From contig CAVXCD010000001.1 of NCBI GenBank assembly GCA_963760225.1, positions 310,001 through 374,000 of the forward strand: a DNA stretch of 64,000 nucleotides, in the 5' to 3' direction. The stretch is from 13-2-20CM-66-19 sp963760225. GTDB taxonomy: Bacteria > Pseudomonadota > Gammaproteobacteria > Steroidobacterales > Steroidobacteraceae. Under the pieces are notes generated by a model. That model searched no databases and had not been told where the DNA came from. It saw only the letters and a program-made list of their open reading frames with translations. The position numbers and the translations under genes were made by a program. Positions 15,604-23,953 of the stretch are shown in pieces (position 1 is the stretch's first letter; each line of letters begins with the position of its first letter).

Positions 15604-15990
15604 TCACTGCCCAGCCGGTGGCTGCCAGAGCTCGACCTTGTTGCCTTCAGGGTCCATGACCCACCCAAACTTCCCGTACTCGGAGTCGTCTGACTTTTCA
15701 AGCACGTTGCAGCCCTCTTCGCGCAGTGCTTGAAGCAGCGCGGCCAAGTCCTCGACCCGATAGTTGACCATGAAGGTCGACTTGCTAGGAGCGAAGTGAT
15801 TGCCGTCTGCTGCACCGATGGACCAGACCGTGGTTCCATTGGCCGGGTTTCCTGCGGCATCGGTCCAGGTGAAGGCTGTACCGCCCCAGTCCTGGACGTC
15901 AATCCCCAGGTGCTTCTTGTACCAAGCACACAGCGCCTTCGGATCCTTGGCCTTGAAGAAGATGCCGCCGATGCCCGTGACTCTCCGCAT
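15604..15990 (-). CDS. VOC/glyoxalase-fold protein
   Basis: 128 residues from MRRVTGIGGIFFKAKDPKALCAWY. The two-repeat VOC layout ends in GWVMDPEGNKVELWQP, with the metal-site Glu at VELW. This resembles the large family of glyoxalase-like proteins with an N-terminal FFKxKDPxxL motif. The attC that should follow is truncated, which would fix this cassette to its downstream neighbour. Confidence 0.85.
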   Translation of the reverse strand: MRRVTGIGGIFFKAKDPKALCAWYKKHLGIDVQDWGGTAFTWTDAAGNPANGTTVWSIGAADGNHFAPSKSTFMVNYRVEDLAALLQALREEGCNVLEKSDDSEYGKFGWVMDPEGNKVELWQPPAGQ

Positions 15991-16035
15991 TTCGACCTCC
16001 GAAGTGGGCAAGGAACCGAGCGTAGCGCATCCGCC

Positions 16036-16160
16036 GTCTAGCTGTGAAGCTGAGCGGCCGCACGATGGCATCGGATCAGCGCCACGGGCTCGGTACCTTT
16101 ATCTAGCGCCCGTGGCACAAAACCACCGGCGCATCACGGCCCCTGCAACGATTGTTATGG
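16036..16160 (-). repeat. attC site
   Basis: 125 bp, GTCTAGC to GTTATGG: both outer boxes deviate by one or two bases from the array consensus. Overlaps the stop of the GFA gene at 16155. Confidence 0.8.
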
Positions 16161-16574
16161 GGCACGGTCCGACGGGTGATGCACGCCGTCGCCGGTCGGT
16201 ATCTGCCCGAGATCAAATGGGTTCACTCCTTCAAGGCAGCCTACGTTGTAACCGTACTCGTTGGGATTGGACCGGCGTTGATGATGCGTGTGGATGCCAC
16301 ACGTTGAGCAGAAGTAATGCTTGGCCGTCATCGTGTTGAACTGGTAGAGCTTTAAGACATCGTGCCCCATGACGATACGAAGACCCGATAGCGGTACAGA
16401 AGCAACGATAGTGCCTTTTCTGCGGCAAATTGAGCAGTCGCAGCGGCGCGGGTTGACAATTCCGTCGGGCAGGGACAACTCCAGTACTACGGCACCGCAG
16501 TGGCATGACGCTCGGTGCTTCTCCAGGATAACCGTTGAGCCAACGTGCTTAATCACGGCACTGAGCTCACCCAT
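16155..16574 (-). CDS. GFA/CENP-V-family zinc protein
   Basis: 139 residues. CHCGAVVLEL (about 24-33), CDCSICRRKG (about 45-54) and CSTCGIHTHH (about 89-98) supply the zinc-binding cysteines of the family. The C-terminus GYNVGCLEG is also typical. Role unknown; related proteins act on S-hydroxymethyl-glutathione or similar adducts. Confidence 0.85.
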   Translation of the reverse strand: MGELSAVIKHVGSTVILEKHRASCHCGAVVLELSLPDGIVNPRRCDCSICRRKGTIVASVPLSGLRIVMGHDVLKLYQFNTMTAKHYFCSTCGIHTHHQRRSNPNEYGYNVGCLEGVNPFDLGQIPTGDGVHHPSDRAP

Positions 16575-16577
16575 ACC

Positions 16578-16660
16578 CCATAACGGTGGAGTTGAGAGGC
16601 CGCGTGGAAGCGCCCGATCAGCCGCGAGCCCATCACGGCTCGTTGCAACGATTGTTAGAA
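16578..16660 (-). repeat. Short attC site
   Basis: 83 bp, CCATAAC to GTTAGAA. Follows the membrane protein gene at 16655. Confidence 0.8.
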
Positions 16661-16966
16661 GGCAGCGGGGTAAGCATCCGAGCTAAAACCGACGCCGCCA
16701 AATCCGGTGCCAGTGCCAGGCAAGCAGTGCACACAAAATGGCCCCCAAATGAAGAAGATCAACTCCCTGCGCATCGTCGTCTGTGAGATCAGGTCGCCAC
16801 GATAGTTCATCCATACCTTATGTGACCACAGCGCTCTACCAACCTGCACGGCCCCCACAATGAAGCCGAGCGCGAACGCCCATAGCAATCCACCAGCGAT
16901 GCGTGCGAACCCGTGCCGTCGCTGCTCGAGCGGTTGGTCCTCGCGAACGCGCTTAGGTAACCCCAT
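16655..16966 (-). CDS. Two-helix membrane protein
   Basis: 103 residues from MGLPKRVREDQPLEQRR, a basic cytoplasmic N-terminus. A membrane helix (about 22-43) and a second hydrophobic stretch near 69-81 follow, ending in a Gly-rich tail. Not recognised. Confidence 0.6.
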   Translation of the reverse strand: MGLPKRVREDQPLEQRRHGFARIAGGLLWAFALGFIVGAVQVGRALWSHKVWMNYRGDLISQTTMRRELIFFIWGPFCVHCLPGTGTGFGGVGFSSDAYPAAF

Positions 16967-16969
16967 GCC

Positions 16970-17093
16970 TTCTAACGGTGAAGTTGAGGGGGCGGACGAG
17001 CACGCCGGATGAGCGCCCCGGGCGCACACTGTCCCCAGGCGCCCGCGGCGCCAAACCGCTCACGCCTCACGGCCTCTCTAGCGATTGTTGGAT
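16970..17093 (-). repeat. attC site
   Basis: 124 bp, TTCTAAC to GTTGGAT. Lies 44 bp after the stop of the GFA gene at 17138. Confidence 0.85.
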
Positions 17094-17137
17094 GCCGCAT
17101 CAAGCCTCGACCAGATTCACAGCTGCGTTCCAAGCGA

Positions 17138-17557
17138 TCACTGCCCCGGCATTGTCTCGAATACGGTGAGGCCCGCCGGCAGCGGGACCCAATCCGGTTT
17201 GTCACGCAGGAAAAGCGCGATCGTCGGATGAAACAGCGCGGGCTCATCGAGCGAGCCCGCGTAGATCGTATGATTGCTGTCCCTGCCGACGACTCCACCG
17301 AATACGAGCCCTCCGCACCTCGCGCAATGGTTGCGCACGGCGTCCCCGCCGCGTAACGACTTCGCGATCGAGTGTCTCGTTTCGCCACTGACGCGCACCG
17401 AATTCGCCGGAAAGAAGAGAAACGGGACGAAACCGGACCCCGAAGCTTTGCGGCAATCTCCGCAGAAGCAATAGCCTTGGGATTTGGGGTCGCCCCGCGC
17501 TTCATAGCGAACCGCGCCACAGAGGCACCCGCCGACATAAACCTTCATGTTACTCAT
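17138..17557 (-). CDS. GFA/CENP-V-family zinc protein
   Basis: 139 residues. GGCLCGAVRYEARG, then YCFCGDCRKASGSGFVPFLFF and HCARCGGLVFGG show the full set of zinc ligands and the common GFA core. SLDEPALFHPTIALF near the end is typical of the family. It is closer to the mainstream GFA proteins than the other two array copies. Confidence 0.9.
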   Translation of the reverse strand: MSNMKVYVGGCLCGAVRYEARGDPKSQGYCFCGDCRKASGSGFVPFLFFPANSVRVSGETRHSIAKSLRGGDAVRNHCARCGGLVFGGVVGRDSNHTIYAGSLDEPALFHPTIALFLRDKPDWVPLPAGLTVFETMPGQ

Positions 17558-17642
17558 GTCCCAAGGTTACCAAGTCAACCGCTGCACCAAAGGGCCCCTC
17601 CAGCAACAGGTTTGTCACGGAGCGCTCCAGCGATTGTTAGAC
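17558..17642 (-). repeat. Divergent attC site
   Basis: The GCTCCAGCGATTGTTAGAC end is clear. The opposite box is not recognisable before the next gene start at 17557. Confidence 0.55.
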
Positions 17643-17657
17643 AGCAGCATCAGAGAG

Positions 17658-17912
17658 CTAGTCATCTGAATCTCCCCAGCGCCACCGTGGAGGTGGGCCC
17701 TTTAGGTAGCAGATAAGAAACTGCAGGACGGTCAAACCTCCGACGTAAACCAGGTACATCCATATGCGGTCAGGCCGCAGGAAGAAGGGCGCCGGCCCCA
17801 GCATAGCGGCGATGAGCAGCGCCAAAACCACCCATCCGTGCCAACTGGTGGGCGGGCCCCAGCCCCAACCGTAGCGTTTCGCGGCGTACCAGTACTGAGG
17901 CTTGTCCGACAT
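17658..17912 (-). CDS. Small two-helix membrane protein (YGWGWG type)
   Basis: 84 residues. A conserved-looking N-terminus KPQYWYAAKRYGWGWGPPTSWHGW leads into two membrane helices (about 27-44 and 51-69) and an acidic tail. Proteins of this pattern occur both as cassettes and as ordinary chromosomal genes, with no known function. Confidence 0.7.
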   Translation of the reverse strand: MSDKPQYWYAAKRYGWGWGPPTSWHGWVVLALLIAAMLGPAPFFLRPDRIWMYLVYVGGLTVLQFLICYLKGPPPRWRWGDSDD

Positions 17913-17918
17913 GCTGCT

Positions 17919-17968
17919 GTCTAACGGCGAAGTTGAGCGGTTCACTGGCCCCTCCAACGATTATAAGC
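17919..17968 (-). repeat. Short attC site
   Basis: 50 bp: GTCTAACGGCGAAGTTGAGCGG facing GGCCCCTCCAACGATTATAAGC, with the last box degraded. Confidence 0.7.
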
Positions 17969-18052
17969 GCACCCACCGCGATGCCAGGTCCCTATAGGGC
18001 GATGGGTCCCCCCATTTCCCTGATGCGCACAAGTTGAGCCGCAGGGAACTGC

Positions 18053-18352
18053 TCATGAACGATCTGCATGATGCGTCGCCGACGAAGGTGCGCAAAAATA
18101 ACCCCATTTCGTGGAGGGTTTGCGCCCGTCATTGTCGAGCGTCACGGCGCATTGATACGAACTCGGCTGTAGCTGTAGATTTAGTTTTGCCGTCAGCGCG
18201 TCTGTTAGGTTGACGCAATCGCTCTCGGACGGCCGCTCATTAAACAACGCGTCGTAATAGATGCCCGGGAGCTCTACGCACCCGCCGAAGAGGCCTGCGC
18301 TTAAACCAATTGCCACTCGCAAACTATAGAGACACCAGAGAGCGCGAACCAT
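18053..18352 (-). CDS. Putative lipoprotein or secreted protein
   Basis: 99 residues from MVRALWCLYSLRVAIGL. A hydrophobic N-terminal stretch ends at FGGC, which may be a lipobox. The mature part has three further Cys and a polar C-terminus (STKWGYFCAPSS). A possible small envelope protein; family unknown. Longer upstream starts read through the attC remnant. Confidence 0.55.
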   Translation of the reverse strand: MVRALWCLYSLRVAIGLSAGLFGGCVELPGIYYDALFNERPSESDCVNLTDALTAKLNLQLQPSSYQCAVTLDNDGRKPSTKWGYFCAPSSATHHADRS

Positions 18353-18356
18353 GCGG

Positions 18357-18425
18357 GGGCGCCAGCGCAGGCGCATCCAGAGCGACAACTTACGCCTCAC
18401 GGTCCGCTCCAAGCGATGGTTAGAC
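18357..18425 (-). repeat. Partial attC site
   Basis: The end GGTCCGCTCCAAGCGATGG plus TTAGAC is present; the YCTAACG box on the other side is missing. Confidence 0.55.
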
Positions 18426-18435
18426 GCCCGCACTC

Positions 18436-18789
18436 TCAGCGCTCGAGCTCAGCGAGCTTCTGTCTCAGGTAGGCCTCTGATGAGACTACGCGTCCGTCAG
18501 CGAACCTAATCTGGTAAGGAATTCCGGAGACTGATGAAACAGAGGCGCAGAGTCGGATGAAGTCCTCAGCTGTCACAACTCGAGACCCGGCGTTTCGAAG
18601 CTTCAGACGTAGGTGGTCCGCGGCGTGCTTCCCGTCATAGGCGGTGCCATTGCGTATGAATTGAGCGCCCTGCAACGTCTCAATCGAAGCTATTAGATAC
18701 TCGATCTTCCGGCTCTCCACCGACATGGAATCGGCCGCGTGCGCAAGCACACCGATTGAGAGGATGAGCAGGCAGATGACAGCGCGCAT
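18436..18789 (-). CDS. DUF5329-type periplasmic protein
   Basis: 117 residues. A cleavable signal MRAVICLLILSIGVLAHAAD is followed by IEYLIASIETLQGAQFIRNGTAYDG, a middle with VVTAEDFIRLCASVSSVSG and the ending YLRQKLAELE. This arrangement fits the DUF5329 family of small periplasmic proteins with no known role. Confidence 0.75.
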   Translation of the reverse strand: MRAVICLLILSIGVLAHAADSMSVESRKIEYLIASIETLQGAQFIRNGTAYDGKHAADHLRLKLRNAGSRVVTAEDFIRLCASVSSVSGIPYQIRFADGRVVSSEAYLRQKLAELER

Positions 18790-18803
18790 AGGCTGATCCG
18801 GGC

Positions 18804-18924
18804 GTCTAACGGTGAAGTTGGGGGCCCGCGCGACGACACCTGATCAGAGCGCGGGCGCATCGTGACCACCCGCACCCGCGACGACGCTACAGTGCTTCAC
18901 GGCTGCCTCCAACGATTGTTAGAC
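18804..18924 (-). repeat. attC site
   Basis: 121 bp, GTCTAAC to GTTAGAC; overlaps the end of the gene at 18919. Confidence 0.85.
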
Positions 18925-19146
18925 GGACCGCCGCACATTGGCCGACATTCCGATCATCCACCCAAGAACAACCCCAAGCAGTGGAGACATTGCGCTCCCG
19001 AGGTAGACAGCACTCAGAGCGTCGAATCGTAAACGCAGTTGAAGCACCGATACGAACAGAGCGGCAAGCCAAGCGAGGAACCAGCCAGCGCACACAAGGG
19101 CGCATGCGCAGAAGGCCCAGTGAACAGCGAGTGCCAAGGCGCACAC
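18919..19146 (-). CDS. Small two-helix membrane protein
   Basis: 75 residues from a GTG at 19144-19146, with AGAGGT six bases upstream. The first hydrophobic segment (about 3-38) is long enough for one or two passes, and a second lies near 47-66. No family recognised. Start uncertain because the only ATG nearby is out of frame. Confidence 0.5.
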   Translation of the reverse strand: MCALALAVHWAFCACALVCAGWFLAWLAALFVSVLQLRLRFDALSAVYLGSAMSPLLGVVLGWMIGMSANVRRSV

Positions 19147-19154
19147 ATCATGAC

Positions 19155-19280
19155 CTCTAACGGCGAAGTTGAAGGGCCAGACGATCACGTCGATCAGGCG
19201 CCGCGGGCGCACACTGTTCCCAGGCGTTCGCCGCACCAAAGACAGCACGCATCACGGCCCCCTTGCAATGATCGTTAGCT
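19155..19280 (-). repeat. attC site
   Basis: 126 bp, CTCTAAC to GTTAGCT; the right arm has CAATGATCG in place of CAACGATTG. Confidence 0.85.
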
Positions 19281-19289
19281 GTCCAAGGA

Positions 19290-19712
19290 CTATTGGAGCC
19301 AACCACGAGCGATGGCCTTTCTGCTCAAAAGGATCAGACCAATTGCGATAGCGAGTACAAGTCCCTGAAGGACGATAGCAGCTGGTCCTGCAAGGGTCGC
19401 ACCGTGAGCCAAGATAAACAGCCCGTAGTCCTGCACAAAAATGCCGACCAATGAGACGATGAACAAGGGCAGTGCCCAACTCTTGGAAAGTAACAGGCCG
19501 ATACAGCCCAACGCGCCTCCCAAAACCGCGAGTGCTGTGCTTGCGACGGCCCAGCCCGGACGAGCGTTGTACAGTGCTTGCTGAGCTTTAGACAGGTGTG
19601 CCACGTCCTCCGGTGAGAGACGGAGATCTGAGACGAAGGCAAAACAACCCAGCAGGTTCCACAGAAGCGCGACGACAGCGATAACCTTGAACCATTTAGG
19701 TGGACTGTTCAT
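19290..19712 (-). CDS. Four-helix membrane protein
   Basis: 140 residues from MNSPPKWFKVIAVVALLWN. Helices lie near 8-27, 53-73, 78-96 and 105-131. A loop of LRLSPEDVAHLSKAQQALYNARP after the first helix is a pattern I have seen in unassigned bacterial cassette proteins. Function unknown. Confidence 0.7.
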   Translation of the reverse strand: MNSPPKWFKVIAVVALLWNLLGCFAFVSDLRLSPEDVAHLSKAQQALYNARPGWAVASTALAVLGGALGCIGLLLSKSWALPLFIVSLVGIFVQDYGLFILAHGATLAGPAAIVLQGLVLAIAIGLILLSRKAIARGWLQ

Positions 19713-19747
19713 CGAATCTCCCAATTCGTTGAGTTGCTGATTTGGAC

Positions 19748-19872
19748 AGCTAACGGTGAAGTTGAGGGGCCTCGTGCAGGCGCATGCCGCGCGACGCGAC
19801 CGCAAGACAGCGAAGCGCGCTCGCGGCCCGCCACCACCCACGTGTCAGGGCCCGCTCCAGCGATTGTTAGAC
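19748..19872 (-). repeat. attC site
   Basis: 125 bp, AGCTAAC to GTTAGAC, with inner stem bases around GCGCGCTCGCGGC. Overlaps the stop of the gene at 19845. Confidence 0.85.
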
Positions 19873-20210
19873 GCCAGCCACTGCAGTGCTGATCTCAATT
19901 CTGGCGACGGCGTTATCACCTCCACACCAATCAAGCGCCCGAAGTTATCCATTTCCAAGTAAGCATGGTGCGAGCCTGAGAGCGGAACTCTCCCACCAAC
20001 CTTCTCGCCGATAGCGTTTCGTTCAACGACGTTTAATTCCCGAGGTGGCTCCAAGGCGATGAGGCCAGCGTCGGCATCGGTGTCGAAAGTGACGGCCCTG
20101 ACCGTCGCGGCTTCCAACTCCACCGCGAGATCAGCGCGACCTGTTGCGCGCAGCTGCGAGGCCAGATCGGAGGCGAGTTCAGGGAGGAGGCTGGCGAAGG
20201 AGTGCTGCAT
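19845..20210 (-). CDS. Hypothetical cassette protein
   Basis: 121 residues from MQHSFASLLPELASDLASQL. An N-terminal helical half is followed by a strand-rich half containing VTFDTDADAGLIAL and HAYLEMDNFGRLIGVEVI. The second half recalls the small DUF2283 beta domain, but the match is loose. The frame ends inside the attC. Confidence 0.6.
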   Translation of the reverse strand: MQHSFASLLPELASDLASQLRATGRADLAVELEAATVRAVTFDTDADAGLIALEPPRELNVVERNAIGEKVGGRVPLSGSHHAYLEMDNFGRLIGVEVITPSPELRSALQWLASNNRWSGP

Positions 20211-20216
20211 GCTGGC

Positions 20217-20333
20217 GTCTAACGGTGAAGTTGAGGGGCCGCGCGCAGGCGCCCGACTGGAGCCGCGGGTGCACACTGTCTTCCGGCGCGGCGACACTAC
20301 CGATCATCGCGACCACTCCAACGATTGTTAGGC
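20217..20333 (-). repeat. attC site
   Basis: 117 bp, GTCTAAC to GTTAGGC; overlaps the stop of the gene at 20328. Confidence 0.85.
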
Positions 20334-20630
20334 GGCGTCATCCTGCTTATGCGGCTCAGACGCAGCGCCAGGCAGTTTACCGGTAGCCAGATACTCCAGC
20401 TCACCATCGCTGAGGCCCCCCAGCGTGTCCGCTGCTGCCCAGATGTGATGTGCGCGGCGCAGGAATTCCGCGGGAACCCGGACTTCGGCCGTCGGCGTTA
20501 ATTGGAAACTCGGCGGTACGGGGAACACGAGCGCAGGGCAGTCGTGCAGCCTCAAATAGTGGGCCACCGGGGCCGCTGAGGCCTCATCCGGGCAGGCCAG
20601 GAAGCACTGCCAGTCTGGCATAGCGTCCAC
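20328..20630 (-). CDS. Hypothetical protein, DUF2007-like pattern
   Basis: 100 residues. WQCFLACPDEASAAPVAHYLRLHDCPALVF followed by VRVPAEFLRRAHHIW resembles the small signal-transducing DUF2007 layout (a domain that reads an address then a VPxEFLxxA helix). The C-terminus is polar. The likeness is by eye only. Confidence 0.55.
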   Translation of the reverse strand: MDAMPDWQCFLACPDEASAAPVAHYLRLHDCPALVFPVPPSFQLTPTAEVRVPAEFLRRAHHIWAAADTLGGLSDGELEYLATGKLPGAASEPHKQDDAA

Positions 20631-20686
20631 GAGACCAAGGGTAGACCAACTACTGCAAAGAAGCTCGCGAGGGCCTCAAAGACGAC

Positions 20687-20756
20687 GCCTACCGGTGAAG
20701 TTGAGGTCTGACCAGCGCCACCAACACATCACGGCCGGCTCCAACGCAAGTTAGAG
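20687..20756 (-). repeat. Short attC site
   Basis: 70 bp, GCCTACCGGTGAAGTTGAGG to GGCTCCAACGCAAGTTAGAG. It closes the large two-gene cassette that begins near 23.3 kb. Confidence 0.75.
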
Positions 20757-20770
20757 AACTCAGCAACCAC

Positions 20771-21445
20771 TCAGAAGGACCACGTCAATCCAAGCGACAG
20801 AAGGTGCGGGGTTTCACCGGCGAAATTAAAGCGCTCGTATTCGGCACGGACCGCCCATGCGTCGAACTTGAACTGCACCCCTGCGCCTGCAGCGAAAGTG
20901 GTATTTGTTCGGTCCTGCTGAAACGGGGACGTCGAGCAGGGAACGTTGGGGGCACAAATGTTGTCGGGAATGCCGTTCGGCGCAAAGCCGCTGGCGGTGC
21001 TCTGAATACGAGCCACACCCGCCTTTGCAAACACATCGACGACGGGTATCGGCAGGTACAGAATCCCGAACGCCGATGCGCCCTGCATTGAAGCGCTGGC
21101 CGGATGACCGAAGAGGCTGCCGGTTGGGTTACCCAAGTCCAGATAAGACAGTTCAGCACCTAACAACGGGATTGGGTGTAGTCCGAGCATGACCTTAAAT
21201 GCCGAATGTTTTTCATTGAATACATCTGACGCGGGGACCGCGACGTGAACGAAAGATGGATTCGGGATGAAGGGATTCGGGACGTTCGCGGCCACGTCGC
21301 CCTGTCCAATTGCGCCGCCGACGTAGAATCCGAGTGGATCAGCAGCCGCGGCTGAACCCGAAGCGCAGACCACCGACACCGCTAACCCAATCATGTGTCG
21401 GCAGAGCTGTCTCATGCAAGGTACGGCGGTACTGACAAAAGTCAC
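20771..21445 (-). CDS. Outer-membrane beta-barrel protein
   Basis: 224 residues, perhaps shorter from the Met at MRQLCRHMIG. A signal peptide ending near ASGSAAAA precedes alternating amphipathic strands (FYVGGAIGQGD, FKVMLGLHPI, VFAKAGVARI, FAAGAGVQFKF). The last residues LLSLGLTWSF end in Phe, as BamA substrates do. It looks like an OmpA-type or opacity-type eight-stranded barrel. It follows the lipoprotein gene at 21489 by 43 bp with no attC between, so both likely belong to one cassette or one inserted segment. Confidence 0.8.
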   Translation of the reverse strand: MTFVSTAVPCMRQLCRHMIGLAVSVVCASGSAAAADPLGFYVGGAIGQGDVAANVPNPFIPNPSFVHVAVPASDVFNEKHSAFKVMLGLHPIPLLGAELSYLDLGNPTGSLFGHPASASMQGASAFGILYLPIPVVDVFAKAGVARIQSTASGFAPNGIPDNICAPNVPCSTSPFQQDRTNTTFAAGAGVQFKFDAWAVRAEYERFNFAGETPHLLSLGLTWSF

Positions 21446-21488
21446 GGAGGAGCTTGCCAGGTAGGCAAGCCGACGACTATCGAAAACG

Positions 21489-23006
21489 TCACTCTATGAT
21501 GGCGATGGCGCCGCCATATGCCGGGGACCCGATAGCTTGCGGAGATCCGGCCGGTATCAGTTGGCCCGCACTGCCAAAGGTGAATGTCGACAGGTAGTCA
21601 GGGCCGTTGAGAGTCCTGGCTTCCGAGAGCAGATAAGCAAACTGGCCCGACGGGTCGATCAGAAGCTGGGTGGGGGAACCCGTAACCAGTAAGGGGGCAA
21701 TGCTGGCGCTAGGCAAACCGGTCGCTGCATTGATTGAGAGGGTTTGGACGGCGTCGTCGTCGGGACTGAGATTAAAGTTATCCAGCACATGCAGATACTG
21801 GCCTGTGGAATCCAGCACGAGACCACCACCATTGCTGTCGAGGGACAGCGGAGATCCCTTTGGGGACGTCAGGGCGCCACTCGAACTGTCAATGCCGTAT
21901 GTCACCAGGGTTGCAGCAGCCTGCTCGGGGGTTGTGGCTGCATTGTCGGCCAGGTACAGAGTCTGATCGTTTGGCCCGACGAGCAACGATCCCATCGGAT
22001 CGCTGAAGGTCTTCGAGGGTCCCGCGCTAAGGCTTCCAGATGCCGGGTCGATTCGATAAGGCGTAACGAGCGTTGTCTGCGAAACCGCCCCTGCGGACCC
22101 CAGTTGGGTCGTGACGACGTTTATATACAGCAACGTGCCGTCGGCACTCGCGGTGAGCCCCACTCCGCCCCCGCTGGTCTCGGGAATTGGCGTGCCAACC
22201 AGCGTCAGCGCACCGGTGGTGGGATCGGCGGCATACTCGCTGACGGAGGGAACCACGGGACTCGCGGTGGGCGCCGCGGGTGCCCCACCCCAGACGAACA
22301 GGTAGCCGCTGGAGGCCATCACCATGCTAATTGGAGAGAAGCCCGTCGCAACGGGGGTCCCTACGGCTGATACCGTCCCGTAGTTCGAGTCGACGGCGAA
22401 CACCGTTATCGTTGCATCCGTCCAATCGCCCGCATAAAGAAATTGGCCGTTAGGTGACCGGGCCAACTGCACCGAATCCGAGACCGAACCGACGTTAAGC
22501 GGCGTTCCAAACGGGACAAGTGTCCCGCTGCCCTGCGCGATTCCAAAGCTGAAAAGCTGCGTGCCCGTAACCGCCATGTTCGAGTTGGCCACGACGTACA
22601 GAAAACCGATTACGGCGCTACAGTTCACTTGTATCGCCGTAACATTCGCTGTACCCACGACGCCCGACCCAGTGCTCACCGCGCACAACTCGCGTGGCAC
22701 ATTGGGCTGAGTACTCACCGTTACCGTGTAACTCGTTCCGCTCGCCACCCCTTGCGGAAACACGAAGTTCCCGTCAGCTTCATCCGACAGGCTCTGACCG
22801 CCGTTGAGTGCGAGCACCAGTCCGTTGCCGGTCAGCCCACTGACCGTGCCGCCTATTTGGTACGCGGGGGTGCTGGGAGGGCTGCTCAAGGAAGAAGAGC
22901 TGCTCGGGCTAACTGCTGGGGGAGCTCCGCCGCTGGATGACCCGCCAGCGCAACCGGACACGGTCACAACGGCTGCGAGACACGTACAGATTGTTGCTGC
23001 GCGCAT
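21489..23006 (-). CDS. Lipoprotein with lactonase-like beta-propeller repeats
   Basis: 505 residues from MRAATICTCLAAVVTVSGC, a clear lipobox signal. A Gly/Ser/Pro linker (about 20-48) and a short Ig-like region (IGGTVSGLTGNGLVLALNGG) follow. The rest is repeated blades of the YVTN/6-phosphogluconolactonase type, for example FLYVVANSN, FLYAGDWTDATITVF, TLYLADNAAT and FAYLLSEAR. Such proteins are surface or periplasmic propellers; no catalytic claim is made. It is much larger than usual cassette genes and is paired with the barrel gene. Confidence 0.85.
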   Translation of the reverse strand: MRAATICTCLAAVVTVSGCAGGSSSGGAPPAVSPSSSSSLSSPPSTPAYQIGGTVSGLTGNGLVLALNGGQSLSDEADGNFVFPQGVASGTSYTVTVSTQPNVPRELCAVSTGSGVVGTANVTAIQVNCSAVIGFLYVVANSNMAVTGTQLFSFGIAQGSGTLVPFGTPLNVGSVSDSVQLARSPNGQFLYAGDWTDATITVFAVDSNYGTVSAVGTPVATGFSPISMVMASSGYLFVWGGAPAAPTASPVVPSVSEYAADPTTGALTLVGTPIPETSGGGVGLTASADGTLLYINVVTTQLGSAGAVSQTTLVTPYRIDPASGSLSAGPSKTFSDPMGSLLVGPNDQTLYLADNAATTPEQAAATLVTYGIDSSSGALTSPKGSPLSLDSNGGGLVLDSTGQYLHVLDNFNLSPDDDAVQTLSINAATGLPSASIAPLLVTGSPTQLLIDPSGQFAYLLSEARTLNGPDYLSTFTFGSAGQLIPAGSPQAIGSPAYGGAIAIIE

Positions 23007-23331
23007 GGCCCCGCCTCCCGCGGATATCCTACGCCGCTGAGATTTTATGGATTGTATGCCGCGCGGAGTTCCCTCACTACCAGCGCCTCTGGGCGACATA
23101 ACTGGGTTCTTCATCGCGCCGCGCGGAGCGTATGGTGCGTCGCAGCGAGCGGCGCGAGCCGCCTGCCGATAGCATACCCACATCGCCTCCAGCCGCAACT
23201 GGACGGCGGGGCGATGCTTGCCGCGCGAGCAGCTGACCCGGATCCGCCGCTCGCTCGATCTCCAGTGGAACTTCGTTCCCGGACACGGCACGCGTCACTG
23301 CGAGACTGAGGGGCATCACGGCCAGGAGCAC
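23007..23331. other. Gene-poor stretch upstream of the lipoprotein gene
   Basis: 325 bp without a convincing gene. A minus-strand frame (23077-23331) starts at a GTG right at the putative attC and has a hydrophobic opening, but the rest is Arg/Ser-rich. CATACAAT near 23050 could be a -10 box for the lipoprotein gene, with no good -35. Confidence 0.4.
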
Positions 23332-23466
23332 CGCTAACGGTCGGTGCTCCCGCCCTTCACTGCTGCCGGAGGGCGCGTCGGGCGGTTTGTTGCCCGTCGT
23401 GAGGCGCGGAGAGATCGCGCCTGAAGTCAGTGGCGAAGGCTATCGGGAACCGTGCCGCCGTTAGCC
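23332..23466 (-). repeat. Candidate divergent attC site
   Basis: GCTAACGG and CCGTTAGC form perfect inverted ends 135 bp apart, followed by imperfectly paired arms. The array's usual arm sequences are absent, so this may be an attC of foreign type or chance. Confidence 0.4.
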
Positions 23467-23503
23467 ACAAGTGCGTACCCATCCCATGGAAAAACAAGAC
23501 ACG

Positions 23504-23926
23504 TCACGAAGTCGACGTTGACAGCACGGGAGCTAGGGAATCCATGTAATCGCGCCAGCGGACAATCTTACGATCTTCAATGGTGACAATCGAACAGAAA
23601 CGGTTGTCATAGGCTCTTCCGGTCGATGGGGCTGTTCCATGAACTTCGTACTCGAGAACGACCACGCGAGGATCTCGGGTCAAATGGACTACTAGCCCGT
23701 CAGCGCTATTCAGATGCATGCCGTAACTCTCCATCGCTGCCATGTACGCTGCTCGGCTCTCAAGGCGTTCGGGCCAGCCTGGAAAACGATAGAGAAACTC
23801 GAAGACCGCCTCGTCGGCAACGGCGTCCCAGAAATGGTCGCCATCGACAAGCCCGTCCAGCCCCTCCATGACAATGTTAAAGAAGGGGTCTAGGGCTTTG
23901 AACTTCTCATACTTCGATGTGTCCAC
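23504..23926 (-). CDS. SnoaL-like (NTF2 fold) protein
   Basis: 140 residues from a GTG at 23924-23926 with GAAGAGG upstream. The NTF2-like cone fold is suggested by LVDGDHFWDAVADEAVFEFLYRFPG, VHLTRDPRVVVLEYEVHGTA and the end IVTIEDRKIVRWRDYMD. This C-terminal motif is typical of SnoaL-like proteins (polyketide cyclase or isomerase relatives). The substrate is unknown. Confidence 0.8.
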   Translation of the reverse strand: MDTSKYEKFKALDPFFNIVMEGLDGLVDGDHFWDAVADEAVFEFLYRFPGWPERLESRAAYMAAMESYGMHLNSADGLVVHLTRDPRVVVLEYEVHGTAPSTGRAYDNRFCSIVTIEDRKIVRWRDYMDSLAPVLSTSTS

Positions 23927-23953
23927 GTCGCCTCTTCGATGTTGTTGAGTGCG

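Noticed and set aside
23077..23331. 84-codon minus-strand frame with a GTG start at the putative attC and a hydrophobic opening
   Set aside because: After the first 15 residues it is Arg/Ser/Gly-rich with no motif; kept only as a remark.
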